The notes beneath the pieces were generated by a model, which was not told the DNA's origin, did not search any database, and saw only the letters and a list, made by a program, of their open reading frames with translations. Shown here one piece after another: positions 20,301 through 28,582 of a DNA stretch of 64,000 nucleotides (positions within the stretch are counted from its first letter, which is position 1; every line of letters starts with the position of its first letter). The position numbers and the translations under genes are program-made. This DNA comes from Closterium sp. Naga37s-1 (Eukaryota > Streptophyta > Zygnematophyceae > Desmidiales > Closteriaceae): contig CANJKZ010000263.1 of NCBI GenBank assembly GCA_947471745.1, forward strand, positions 806,001 through 870,000. The letters run 5' to 3'.

Positions 20301-23295
20301 CCCACCCCCACTCTTCCTGGTACCAGGTCCCCCCCAGGTAGACCCCCTCCCCCCTCAGGGTCCTGCCCCTTCAGGTGTGTCCCAGGTAGACGCAGTCGAG
20401 CCTGTCGAGGTCACTGGTGACTCTGGTGCTGCTGAGGGTGCTGAGGCTGGGGGTGCTGTACCTGGGGGTGCGGAGCCTAGGGGTGCTGGGCCTGGGGGTG
20501 CTACGTCTGGGGGTGCTGAGCCTAGGGGTGCTGAGCCTGGGGGTGCTGAGCCTAGGGGTGCTGAGCCTGGGGGTGCTGAGCCTGGGGGTGCTGAGCCTAG
20601 GGGTGCTGAGCCTGGGGGTGCTGAGCCTAGGGGTGCTACGTCTGGGGGTGCTGAGCCTAGGGGTGCTACGCCTGGGGGTGCTGAGCCTGGAGGTGCTCCG
20701 CCTGGAGGTTCTCCGAGTGCTTCGTCTCGCCGGGAGCCACTTTCTCCACAGGAGCTGCGTGAGTGGTTTGCCCGGCGCTGGAGGCGTGCTGCTGGTGCTG
20801 GAGGTCCTTCGACTGCTGAGGGTGCTGCGGTCGCGGGTCCCAGAGGTGCTCGTCCTGGGTGCACTGGAGCTGGTGCTGCTGAGGGTGCTGGCGCTGAGAC
20901 TACCGCTGGCAGTCCTACTGGGGGTGCTCCTGGTGCTGCTGGAGGTTCTGGAGCTACTGGTGGTGCTGCTGGAGCGGGTGCTCCTGCTAAGGGTTCTGGT
21001 GCTGTCCCTGCTGCTTCTAGCGTCGCCGCGCGGCCTCGACCGTACTTCGTGCCACTCCTGCAGCAGGTTCTTGGTCTTCCACCTTCTACTGGTCCTCCTC
21101 CTCCCTTAGAGTGTCCACAGCCTGTCTCGTCCCAGCTACAGTTGCAGCCTACCTCCCCTTTGCCTGCTCCTTCTCCCTACACTGGTCCTACTGGAGGTCT
21201 GGCTGAGCGTCGTGAGCCTGCGTCTCGCCCTACGTCGCCTGTCCGTGCTGCTCGCACTAGTGGTCGCGGTTCGCGTCAGCGTCCTCCTCCTGTCCCTGGC
21301 ACGCACCGGATGTCTCTGCGTCCGTCCACTGCTCCTCTGCGTGCCCCTTTGCCTTCTCCTCCTGAGTCCTCTCTTCCTGCTCTTGCCGACCCGGAGTCGG
21401 ACTCTCTTCGTGCTGCCAGTCCTACTGTCACGCGTCTCCTTGCTACTGTTGTCACTGACCCTTCTTTCGAGTCTACTGCTGCGTCTGCTCTAGTTACTGA
21501 GCTCGTCGACTTTGCTGCTCGCTGTCGCTTAGACTACGCTGCTAGTCTTGTCGCTGAGTCTGAGTCTGTCTGTCCTCCGTCCGTCGGGGGTGAGTGTGCC
21601 CTTGGCACGGACGTCCTTAAGGACAGGCAGGAGGAGTTCCAGTGTCTGGCAGCTGCCTCACCTCATCTCGTGTCCGTACTGCTTACCCCTGAGGGAGACC
21701 CGGATGCACTTGACATCCCGACTCCGCGCTCTTACGCGGAGGCGATAGAGGGTCCCTACTCCTCTCAATGGCAGGCAGCTATGGATGCAGAGATGGCTTC
21801 CTGGAAGTCCACAGGCACCTACGTTGACGCTGTCCCCCCTCCTGGGGCGAACATCGTCAGTGGCATGTGGATCTTCAGGGTGAAGCGGCCGCCGGGTTCT
21901 CGGCCTGTCTTCAAGGCGCGTTACGTGGCTCGTGGCTTCAGTCAGCGGCAGGGAGTTGACTACTTTCAGACCTTCTCCCCCACCCCGAAGATGACCACTC
22001 TTCGGGTACTGCTGCACGTTGCTGCTCACCGTGACTACGAGCTGCACTCTCTTGACTTCAGCACAGCTTTCTTGCAGGGCAGCCTGCACGAGGAGATCTG
22101 GCTGCGTCGCCCACCTGGCTTCACTGGGTCTTTCCCTTCTGGTACCCAGTGGAGTCTCCGGCGTCCAGTCTACGGTCTCCGCCAGGCGCCACGTGAGTGG
22201 CACGACACACTGAGGACTACACTTGCGGCTCTTGGGTTTGCTCCTTCTACTGCCGACCTGTCGCTGTTTCTACGCACCGACACCTCTCTGCCGCCGTTCT
22301 ACATCCTCGTGTACGTCGACGACTTGGTCTTTGCCACAGCTGACACTGCTGGACTCGCCTACGTGAAGTCCGAGCTGCAGAAGAGACACACGTGCACAGA
22401 CCTAGGTGAACTGCGCAGCTACCTTGGCTTGCAGATCACCCGGGACAGAGCACGCCGCACCATTACCCTGACTCAGTCACACATGGTGCAGCAGGTCCTT
22501 CAGCACTTCGGCTTCACGTACTCCTCGCCTCAGGCCACTCCTCTGTCTACTCGCCACTCGCTCTCAGCTCTGCCTTCGGATGAGTCCGTAGAGTCGAGTG
22601 GCCCGTACCCAGAGCTTGTTGGCTGCCTCATGTACCTGATGACCTGCACACGACCTGACCTTGCATACCCTCTTAGCATTCTGGCACGCTATGTTGCTCC
22701 TGGGAGACACAGACCAGAGCACATGGCTGCAGCGAAGAGGGTGTTGCGCTACTTGTGCAGTACGTCGGGCATGGGGCTAGTGCTTGGAGGGCGGAGTCCA
22801 GTGGTCCTCACTGGGCACGCGGACGCTTCTTGGGCTGACGACCAGGCTACGCAGCGGTCGTCACAGGGTTACACCTTCAGCCTTGGTTCCGGCTCTGTTT
22901 CGTGGCGGGCTACTCGCTCGTCTTCTGTTCTTGGCTCGAGTTGTGAGGCTGAGATCTACGCCGGGGCCATGGCTGCACAGGAGCTTCGCTGGCTCACCTA
23001 CCTGCTGACCGACCTTGGAGAGCCGCCTCGTTCTCCTCCAGTCCTGTACGTAGACAACAAGGCCATGCTGGCCTTGTGTCGAGAGCAGCGACTGGAGCAC
23101 AGAACAAAGCACATTGCTCTCCGCTACTTCCTTGCTCGTGAGCTACAGCAACGTGGTCAGTTGCGGCTTGCGTACGTGGCCTCTGAGGCCAACACTGCTG
23201 ATGTCTTCACCAAGGCACTTCCGCCTTGTGATCATCAGCGCTTCTGCACTCAGCTGGGTCTTGTGCCCGTCTTGCCTCACTTGCTCTCCTCTTGA
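17320..23295 (+). CDS. Copia C gag-pol polyprotein
   Basis: 1991 codons without interruption, starting ATGGCTACCCC just after the repeat leader. Gag occupies about residues 1-260, then a nearly pure Gly tract (~268-345) and a Cys/His cluster (~393-417, with CGGAHPTQRC) that stands where a zinc knuckle is expected. The protease motif LDSGASRS is near 530. The integrase HHCC region is ~688-728 (HHRLGH, CVPC), with the D,D,E triad in MDVWGP (~754), HSDRGGEF (~823) and GIAERR (~858). A decapeptide-like GGAEPRGAEP tract fills ~1044-1134. RT carries YVDDLVF at ~1665 and RNase H CEAEIYAGAMAAQE at ~1875. The protein is longer than most copia polyproteins because of the Gly and GAEP tracts. It probably makes particles, cDNA and insertions. 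Confidence 0.93.
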   Translation: MATPSVLAFDAEGRAIDFEVWVDDLQLFLQCDRADGLSLFDLTSGTSTAPAADADATVRSQWATRDAAARLAVRRHLPTSERAHFSQYKSAQTLYDAVVARYSSPATAALSRLMLPYLFPDLTAFPTVTDLITHLRTSDTRYRAALPPDFCARNPPSMYITLYYIVTRLPDSLRVVRDHFLSVCPTTLTVDLLEKSLLAAEKSIVAVGASRGDPRTPIFEGCSPSPLLPSVASAAAADLLVLESVGAASAPSGRRRSGKGKGGKGAGGASGGGGGGGGGSWGSGGGGGSGGGGGGVGGGSGGGGGGGGGGGSGGGGGGGGGGGGGGGGGGSSGGGGGVGGGGGGGGAGRGSSQRSGSGGGSRQQQQRGRDTLSPQQLREWYTARQRGGGFGPCSYVLRTGDRAGEQCGGAHPTQRCFGRLTDAWRHQFPEASEIPRWGELSRAGVAIYDLDFDAILSAMYAVSISDEGDCYRCFPPDPGIETAALGPGEAAALGACDAAALGARVSASSGTGESALSGTASASASLTFTLDSGASRSFFRDRTTLTPLSRPVAVSLADPSGGPVLSRFSTVLPCPAAPSGTLSGLYLPSFSTNLVSGADLQDAGVHQFTPARQRVTHCTEAGTGRHLATFTRQPGSSLYTLTTASPPVAESGRVVTSGQVFAAASRSGPESAPCSCRLLSHETLLWHHRLGHPSLLRLRGMASRLLVSGLPRSLPPLPQGPGPACVPCVEGRLRAAPHSSQFPPTEAPLQTLHMDVWGPARVRGQGHERYFLLVVDDYWRYTTVFPLRSKGDVTEVLIDWIRAARLQLRQSFGSDFPVLRLHSDRGGEFSSGLLRAYCRARGIRQTFTLPDSPQQNGIAERRIGMVMDVARTSMMHAAAPHFLWPFAVRYAAHQINLHPRVSRPETSPALLWTGKVGDASAFRVWGSRAFVRDLSADKLSPRAAPCVFLGFPPDAPGWQFYHPTSRRVLSSQDVTFDESVPYYRLFPYRTPSLPPPPLFLVPGPPQVDPLPPQGPAPSGVSQVDAVEPVEVTGDSGAAEGAEAGGAVPGGAEPRGAGPGGATSGGAEPRGAEPGGAEPRGAEPGGAEPGGAEPRGAEPGGAEPRGATSGGAEPRGATPGGAEPGGAPPGGSPSASSRREPLSPQELREWFARRWRRAAGAGGPSTAEGAAVAGPRGARPGCTGAGAAEGAGAETTAGSPTGGAPGAAGGSGATGGAAGAGAPAKGSGAVPAASSVAARPRPYFVPLLQQVLGLPPSTGPPPPLECPQPVSSQLQLQPTSPLPAPSPYTGPTGGLAERREPASRPTSPVRAARTSGRGSRQRPPPVPGTHRMSLRPSTAPLRAPLPSPPESSLPALADPESDSLRAASPTVTRLLATVVTDPSFESTAASALVTELVDFAARCRLDYAASLVAESESVCPPSVGGECALGTDVLKDRQEEFQCLAAASPHLVSVLLTPEGDPDALDIPTPRSYAEAIEGPYSSQWQAAMDAEMASWKSTGTYVDAVPPPGANIVSGMWIFRVKRPPGSRPVFKARYVARGFSQRQGVDYFQTFSPTPKMTTLRVLLHVAAHRDYELHSLDFSTAFLQGSLHEEIWLRRPPGFTGSFPSGTQWSLRRPVYGLRQAPREWHDTLRTTLAALGFAPSTADLSLFLRTDTSLPPFYILVYVDDLVFATADTAGLAYVKSELQKRHTCTDLGELRSYLGLQITRDRARRTITLTQSHMVQQVLQHFGFTYSSPQATPLSTRHSLSALPSDESVESSGPYPELVGCLMYLMTCTRPDLAYPLSILARYVAPGRHRPEHMAAAKRVLRYLCSTSGMGLVLGGRSPVVLTGHADASWADDQATQRSSQGYTFSLGSGSVSWRATRSSSVLGSSCEAEIYAGAMAAQELRWLTYLLTDLGEPPRSPPVLYVDNKAMLALCREQRLEHRTKHIALRYFLARELQQRGQLRLAYVASEANTADVFTKALPPCDHQRFCTQLGLVPVLPHLLSS
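18121..18357 (+). repeat. GGN microsatellite coding poly-Gly in copia C gag
   Basis: Runs of GGT/GGC/GGA/AGT codons give an almost uninterrupted Gly/Ser tract. The antisense strand shows long Pro-rich frames, which are shadows. Confidence 0.9.
20450..20715 (+). repeat. 30-bp-class minisatellite coding GGAEPRGAEP in copia C
   Basis: A 15/30-bp unit, GGGGGTGCTGAGCCTAGG with variants, repeats about 17 times in frame in the integrase-RT linker. Confidence 0.9.
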
Positions 23296-23507
23296 CCTTG
23301 CCTGTACTCTCACATATATATATACCTGCTCTTGCTTGTCTAGCTTTATATATATGTGTGTACTCTTGCATGTGAACTGGCCGTGTGGCCTTGACCCTGT
23401 GCTCGGACTGTGTGGTGACTTTGTGATCCACCCTGAGCTTGCTTTGCTTTACTTTGCTTGACTGGTCTTGTGACCCCTTGTTCTCCCCCACTTTGCCTAT
23501 GGGGGTG

Positions 23508-23639
23508 TGTCAGAACATTATAGCTTATGCTGTTGTGTAGGCTATAGTGGGGTATCCCATAGGGGGTACAACCAATTAGGGTTTCATATTTGTACTCACT
23601 TCATTTCATAGTTCATTCATTCTTGTTCAAATCTTCTCA
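23508..23639 (+). repeat. 3' LTR of copia C
   Basis: 132 bp, about one difference from the left copy. Confidence 0.95.
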
Positions 23640-24991
23640 CCTGTATCGCGTTAAGCTCGTATAGAGCACGCGGCAGCTCGAGAGTCACTCGAAGGTCAAC
23701 AGTCGCAGGTAGTTAACGGTCGCGATGGTTGACCGCCAATAACCGTACTCGGAGGTTACACGATGCAGCATGGTAACTCTCGAGAAGAACACTAGTCGTG
23801 GTTACTGTAGCAATGCAATACAATTAATAAGGAAATGTACCCCTCAAAGTATATGGATAGCTAGGTTGCTATTCATTCCTTATACTCCTACCGTAAAATC
23901 ATTCCTTTTCAACTATTATCAACAAGGTCATTATAAGACTTCATTGTCTTCTCACAACTTAGCAAGTCTTATCCTATCCACTACGATTCTCGGTTATATC
24001 AACATGGTATGAGAGCTGGAAGGGATTATAGGATCTGCCAAGTTCCTGTTCTTCCTAAAACAAACTCCTTATAAACTTACTCGTTAAAATGCTGTTACGA
24101 TATGAAATCATATAAGAAGGCATTCCTGTATGCTACAGGAGCCGACTCTACCGAGTACGAAGTCGATGAGTCAGAAGAGTCGAAGCGACGCAGCAACCGT
24201 CTGACCAAGACCGATGCAGGCAGAAACATTTGAAATAAAAAGAGCGGGAACACGTTTGAAACGGGGTCCCGCACCGCACGGTTTGAATTCGCTGCAATAA
24301 GGGAATGTACCCTTAGAGTACATGGCTAGACTAGGTCTTTTCGTATTCCCTTGTATTCTTATAGAAACTCGATGTATGCATGCTCTCATCATCTCAGTCA
24401 TTTACATTCACTTTGACCTGAGTTCACTACTTCCGCTGCAAATAGTACCATGCGATCAACAATAAGCGATCCTTCGCTAAGTCCCACTTGGGATTGTAAC
24501 AAATAATTATTACAAGTCTGCATCACTGTGGCTCCTGAAGGGAAAGCCACTGCATACACCCCGGGCCCACCACCAACAACGGGTAATGCGCCATTAGCGG
24601 TGACCTCCGTCTGCCGTCGTTGAGCAGCTCGTCGCACGCATCAACGCTCTTGAGAGCCATCAAGCCATGAGCATTGATGACTCAAGCTACACAAGAGGAG
24701 TTGTTGGACTACCTCTCCCTGAAGAAGACCGCCGAGCCGAGTCAACTGTGAGAGGCCATTTACCTTTTCAACTATTATTAACAAGGTCATTATAAGATTT
24801 CATTGTATTCTCAAACTTAGCCAGCCTTATCCTATCCACTATGATTCCCGGTTATATCAACAATTCCTCTAACTAACTCTGAGAACATCGACCCTAAACA
24901 CCGCACGGCATGTCAATTGATAGGGGTTTATATTATTTTAAGGCGACGGCATTAACATTAATTGTATACCACGCACGTCAACCTTCTGCAA

Positions 24992-25523
24992 CAGGGCCTG
25001 TGCTAGGATTTAGGGCACCCTGAGCCGTCAGGGCAACTTTTGAAAACTTTCCGAAATGCCCTGATTTTCCAGGGCAAAATTGCCTGGCCATCATGAAATT
25101 TCAGGGCACCAGCAGAAATTCATCTGGATGTTTCAGGGCAAAAAAATACAAGACACTAGAGTGGAAGGGAAGGCACGAAAGGAGCAGGTTCTTCAGTGGT
25201 TTCACTTCTACTGGTTGAACATAAACTTTGGAGGGGGAGGGGTGGGGACAAAAGCACACACACCCCCAAGCCTCCCTCCCCTCTCCCCCTCTCCCCCCTC
25301 CACCCCTTCTCCCCTTCCCACGAGTCAGGGCATCCCTCTACATTCACCCTAACGCTTCAGGGCAAAATTTCACTGCCATTCTGAAATTTCAGGGAAAAAC
25401 ACATGAATCATCCTAATGTCACAGGGTAAATTTCAGCGTCATTCTGAAATTCCAGGGCAAACTTAAAACACCATCCTGAAATCAGGGTAATCAGGATGTT
25501 TTGCCCTGATATCGTGGGCCCTG
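24992..25523. mobile_element. hAT-like non-autonomous DNA transposon (MITE)
   Basis: A perfect 8-bp direct repeat TTCTGCAA flanks the element (24984-24991 and 25524-25531). The ends are inverted repeats CAGGGCC...GGCCCTG, and more loosely related subterminal copies of CAGGGCA follow inward. An 8-bp target duplication with CAGGG-type ends is the pattern of the hAT superfamily. The 532-bp interior has no transposase and is studded with TTTCAGGGCAAA words in both halves, plausible transposase-binding repeats. A C/T-rich block lies at about 25260-25325. The element was probably mobilised in trans. Confidence 0.85.
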
Positions 25524-25531
25524 TTCTGCAA

Positions 25532-25860
25532 CATAAACATTCTGGCAATTTTTTTTTGAGTTGCTTACGTTCTCCCAAGAAAATTGTTGCGCGAACAAAA
25601 CGTGAGCCGTTCAGAACCAGTAAGATATGAAATATAGGTTATTAAATATTGACATTTTAACGAAAACAGTCACAAAATGCCGTTCTTTGCGCGAAACTTC
25701 CTACAGCGCGTAGTTTTCCATCCATCACATTTCCTCGTGTTGACAACCACCATTCCATCCCAGGCCCTGGCGGAGGAACCAGTCGAGTCGCCAGACAGGA
25801 CTAGAAATAAGTGTTGGGCGGCGATAAGTTGGGCGTTCAGCGTGTGAGTCGCGAACCGCG
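25532..25860. other. Upstream region of the 94-residue gene
   Basis: AT-rich for the first ~150 bp, then mixed. It should hold the promoter and 5' leader of the gene starting at 25861. I see no clear TATA box. Confidence 0.35.
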
Positions 25861-27938
25861 ATGTCAGAGGCGGCGCAGACCGCTGCTTCCGATCCGCCCA
25901 CCTCCATCGCCTCTCCCACCTCGCTTCCGTGAGTTCTCTTCTCAGACGAAGGCCAGTGTGACTGACCGTTGACTGACGATTGACGGACGGTTGACTGACG
26001 GTTGATAGAGGCTGTAATGACGGTTTGCTTCGCGATCCACTGCGAACGGCAGAATCTTGTGATCAGCGCACGATCGTGCGCTGCGATATATCTCGCGACT
26101 GCTAGTTCCTAGTTCAACTTTTGAGTCGACTCAAAAGTCAACACGATCGGGCGCTGCGATGTAGCCCGCGACTAGTTCCTAGTTTAATTCAAGGAAGAGC
26201 CCGTTTTCTCCGGCCTTACCGTGTCCCCGCCCCGTCACCCCTTCACCCCGCCATCTCGATCCCTCGTCCCCGCATCCTCCGATTCCCCCCATCTCCCGAT
26301 CCCCCCCATCTCCCCCCCATCTCCCGATCCCCCCATCTCCCGATCCCCCCCATCTCCCGATCCCCCCATCCCCCGATCCCCCCCATCTCCCGATCCCCCC
26401 ATCTCCCGATCCCCCCCATCTCCCGATCCCCCCCATCTCCCGATCCCCCCATCTCCCCATCCCCCCATCATGCCCCCCCGCCATCAGGGCGGAGGCGATT
26501 CGCCCCGCGCGCCGATTCTCCAAGGCGCCCGACTTCTGGCTGCTCACGCCGCTCCTCTATGCACCGCTCCAACCCCTCAGTACCGATCTCCATCCCTCAC
26601 TGCCCCCTCTCGCATCTATCCCCGTGCTTCCCTCTCACTCCTCCTCGACGCACCATTGCTATTACTGATTACTAGTGTCGTTCAAACTTCAATCAGCCCC
26701 TCCCCCCATCCCTTCGCCCCCTCTCACCTCGCTTTACCCTTCTCCTCTATCACTGCTGGCCCATCGCCCCCTTTCGTCATGCTGATTGAAGGGCCACGTG
26801 AAATGGGTGCGTTTTTGAGACGTCTAAAAAACACCCTCATTTCGCGTGGCCCCCTTTCGTCATGCTGATTGCTCTTTTGCATCCGGTGGAACCTCGTATC
26901 GCCCGCCTGCGGCTCCTTGCTCCCTAGGCTCAGCTTCTGACCATCTCCCCTCCCATGTCTGCAGTTCCTCCTCTCTCTCTCCCACCGTATCCCACCCCTC
27001 TGCACTCACATGCCACCCATCTCATCCCCATGCCGCCCTGCCCGCCCTGCCCGCCCTGTCCGTCCTGCCAGTCCGCATATCGCTGCGCCACAAGCCGCAG
27101 CTGAGGGATCGCCTCTTTGCCGCTGCCGTAGGGGGAGCGTTCATGCACGGCGCGTGGTTGAGGTGAGTGAGTGTTGCGCCCTGCACGTGCTGGCTGGCAT
27201 TGGCTGGATGTGAGTGTGTGTCGTGCCTGAGAGGTTGCTGGTATGAAGCGGCAATCGCCACAACTCTGCCGCTCTCACTCTTCACCTCCCAGCACCTCGC
27301 CCTCCCCCTGTATCGGCACTCTCCATGTATAGAGGGCGATCTGTCTGTCTTGCTCCTGTTTTCCCATGTTTCGCCTCTGCTGCTCATGCGTCCTCCGTGC
27401 ACCTCTCACCTCCCCCTCCGCTTCCCCTGTCCTCCTCCCAACCCCGACCGACACTCCCTCTCCCATGTTCCTGGCTGGCAGCCATCGCTTCTACAACGCG
27501 GAGAGCTACACTCAAGCACACAACAGATAGCCACTCGTGCACCCGCCTCTGGCAACCGCCCCTGCAATGCAACCACGCCCTGCTCCCTCCTGCACGCCAA
27601 CTGCCCGAACCAGTGCTGCACTGCACATTGTGGTCTCGTGACTCGTGACTCTCTCGCCCTTGGCGGTCACCCATTGTAGCTACCTTAGTGTGCTCTCCTG
27701 GAGGGACGCAACGCAGCCTATGCTGTTGCTGCAGTGATGAATGCCATATCACGAATCAGTATTACCAATATGCTTAAGCCTGGTTGGCAGCCTTTCCAGC
27801 AGATACAGTAGCACGGAGACCCGTTATTTTTATAATAATACAGTAATCAATTACCGTATCAGCCAGGACGGTCTGCGAATTGCAATGGCTCGTTGCACCT
27901 GCAGCACAGGAGGTGGTGCAAAATCTGCCAGGGAGTAA
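25861..27938 (+). CDS. Inferred four-exon gene, small conserved-looking membrane protein
   Basis: I do not recognise the family. The model is exons 25861-25928, 26488-26579, 27072-27162 and 27905-27938. The intron phases agree at each join (2, 1, 2) and the sum is 285 nt, giving 94 residues and a TAA stop. Donors read GTGAGT, GTACCG (weak) and GTGAGT; acceptors are CATCAG, TGCCAG and CTGCAG. The middle of the protein reads APDFWLLTPLLYAPLQPL then IRISLRHKPQLRDRLF and GGAFMHGAWL, which looks like a hydrophobic segment, a basic loop and a second hydrophobic segment. The first 23 residues are Ser/Ala/Pro-rich. Exons 2 and 3 are the best supported by coding character; the short last exon is the weakest choice. 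Intron 1 holds a pyrimidine-rich minisatellite and intron 2 a 62-bp foldback element. The gene converges with the MAMYB-like gene downstream. Confidence 0.5.
26280..26465. repeat. Pyrimidine-rich minisatellite in intron 1
   Basis: CCCATCTCCCGATCCCC repeats about 11 times with units of 13-18 bp, ending just before the inferred exon 2 acceptor. On the plus strand it is almost pure C/T and could act as an extended polypyrimidine tract. Confidence 0.88.
26766..26871. mobile_element. Miniature foldback element with 23-bp flanking direct repeats
   Basis: Near-perfect inverted arms of about 28 bp (26791-26818 and 26825-26852, GGGCCACGTGAAATG against CATTTCGCGTGGCCC) have only a few bases between them. 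A 23-bp direct repeat GCCCCCTTTCGTCATGCTGA(TTG) lies on each side (26766-26788 and 26849-26871). There is no coding capacity. The flanking repeat is too long for a usual DNA transposon target duplication, so the class is open. Confidence 0.6.
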
Positions 27939-28460
27939 CGGAAGCGGTGAGGTGCGCTGAGAGGCAGCAGCGGTTCATGCACAGAAGCAGAAGAGCCGGC
28001 AAGCTTATTGTGCCAGCTGGTGGAGAAAGGTAACCAACCGCCTACAAACAAACATGGGGATGCACTGAACCCAAGGGATAACTCGCACGGCCATGCTGAA
28101 TCATGCAATTTGGTGTCATACATCTTTTAGGAATACCTACTTCGGGATGGCAAAAAGACGTTGGGATGTTAACAGGGCATGGGGATGATACCAACACGAG
28201 GGAGGTGGTGGATGGCAATGCGGGGAGGGACTGCCAATGGGGCTGGCCGGCAGGCTGACAGTTCACTTGTACGTATGTGTCCCTTGCGGGCAGGCAGTGC
28301 GACGAGGAGAATGTGCCCACTTGAACTCCAACGCTGGCATCAGTCTGCGCGTGGGTGCGACAATGTGAGATACATACAAGGGTACAAAGCACGTGTGAAA
28401 ATAGACCAGAGTAGATGGGAACGTTACACCCCACCTGCCAGGCCCCACCCACCCACCCAT
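27939..28460. other. Spacer between convergent genes
   Basis: No convincing gene is seen. It should contain 3' ends of the 94-residue gene (+) and of the MAMYB-like gene (-), including any last MAMYB exon that I could not place. Confidence 0.35.
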
Positions 28461-28462
28461 GT

Positions 28463-28537
28463 ACCTGCGAGGTCGTCCCCCTTGGAGTGGAATGCTTCTT
28501 GCAGCTCAGCGAGCCGATTGAAGCAGCGCTGCTTGTG
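28463..28537 (-). other. Duplicate of the MAMYB exon end with its splice donor
   Basis: On the minus strand this encodes QRCFNRLAELQEAFHSKGDD-LAG followed by GTACAT, a diverged copy of QRCFKRFAELRDKFRSKGGD-LAG followed by GTGCGT at 28583-28656. Candidate acceptors (CACAAG, AAGCAG) lie just before it. It could be a second, alternative or decayed exon. Confidence 0.6.
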
Positions 28538-28582
28538 AGAATTCTCAAAAGCAACCTACCTGCAGATTCGCACCCCACGCAC

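Larger units (their letters stand above)
16146..23639 (+). mobile_element. Copia element C, whole and young
   Basis: 7494 bp with unusually short 132-bp LTRs (16146-16277 and 23508-23639, TGTCAGAAC to TCTTCTCA) that differ at about one position. The target duplication CCTGT is at 16141-16145 and 23640-23644. The priming site TGGTATCGAGC is at 16278, and a purine tract ATGGGGG precedes the right LTR. A GC-rich tandem-repeat leader of about 0.85 kb lies before one uninterrupted gag-pol frame. It looks whole. It sits inside the left LTR of element F. Confidence 0.95.
16059..24862 (+). mobile_element. Degenerate LTR element F, host of copia C
   Basis: The target duplication ATTCC flanks it at 16054-16058 and 24863-24867. 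Its left LTR (TGTTGTTGTAACC to ATATCAACA) is 16059-16145 plus 23645-24004, split by copia C. A priming site TGGTATGAGAGC follows at 24005-24016. The last ~100 bp of the right LTR survive at about 24763-24862. The ~760-bp interior has no RT or integrase; a short gag-like stretch may lie near 24620-24750, and 24290-24365 again resembles the LTR. It is an old, internally deleted, non-autonomous remnant. An LTR of the same family occurs at 47810-47965 (-). Confidence 0.78.

Noticed and set aside
26791-26852. microRNA precursor
   Set aside because: Arms are almost perfectly paired with a very short loop and are flanked by direct repeats, which fits a miniature transposon better. Not excluded without small-RNA data.
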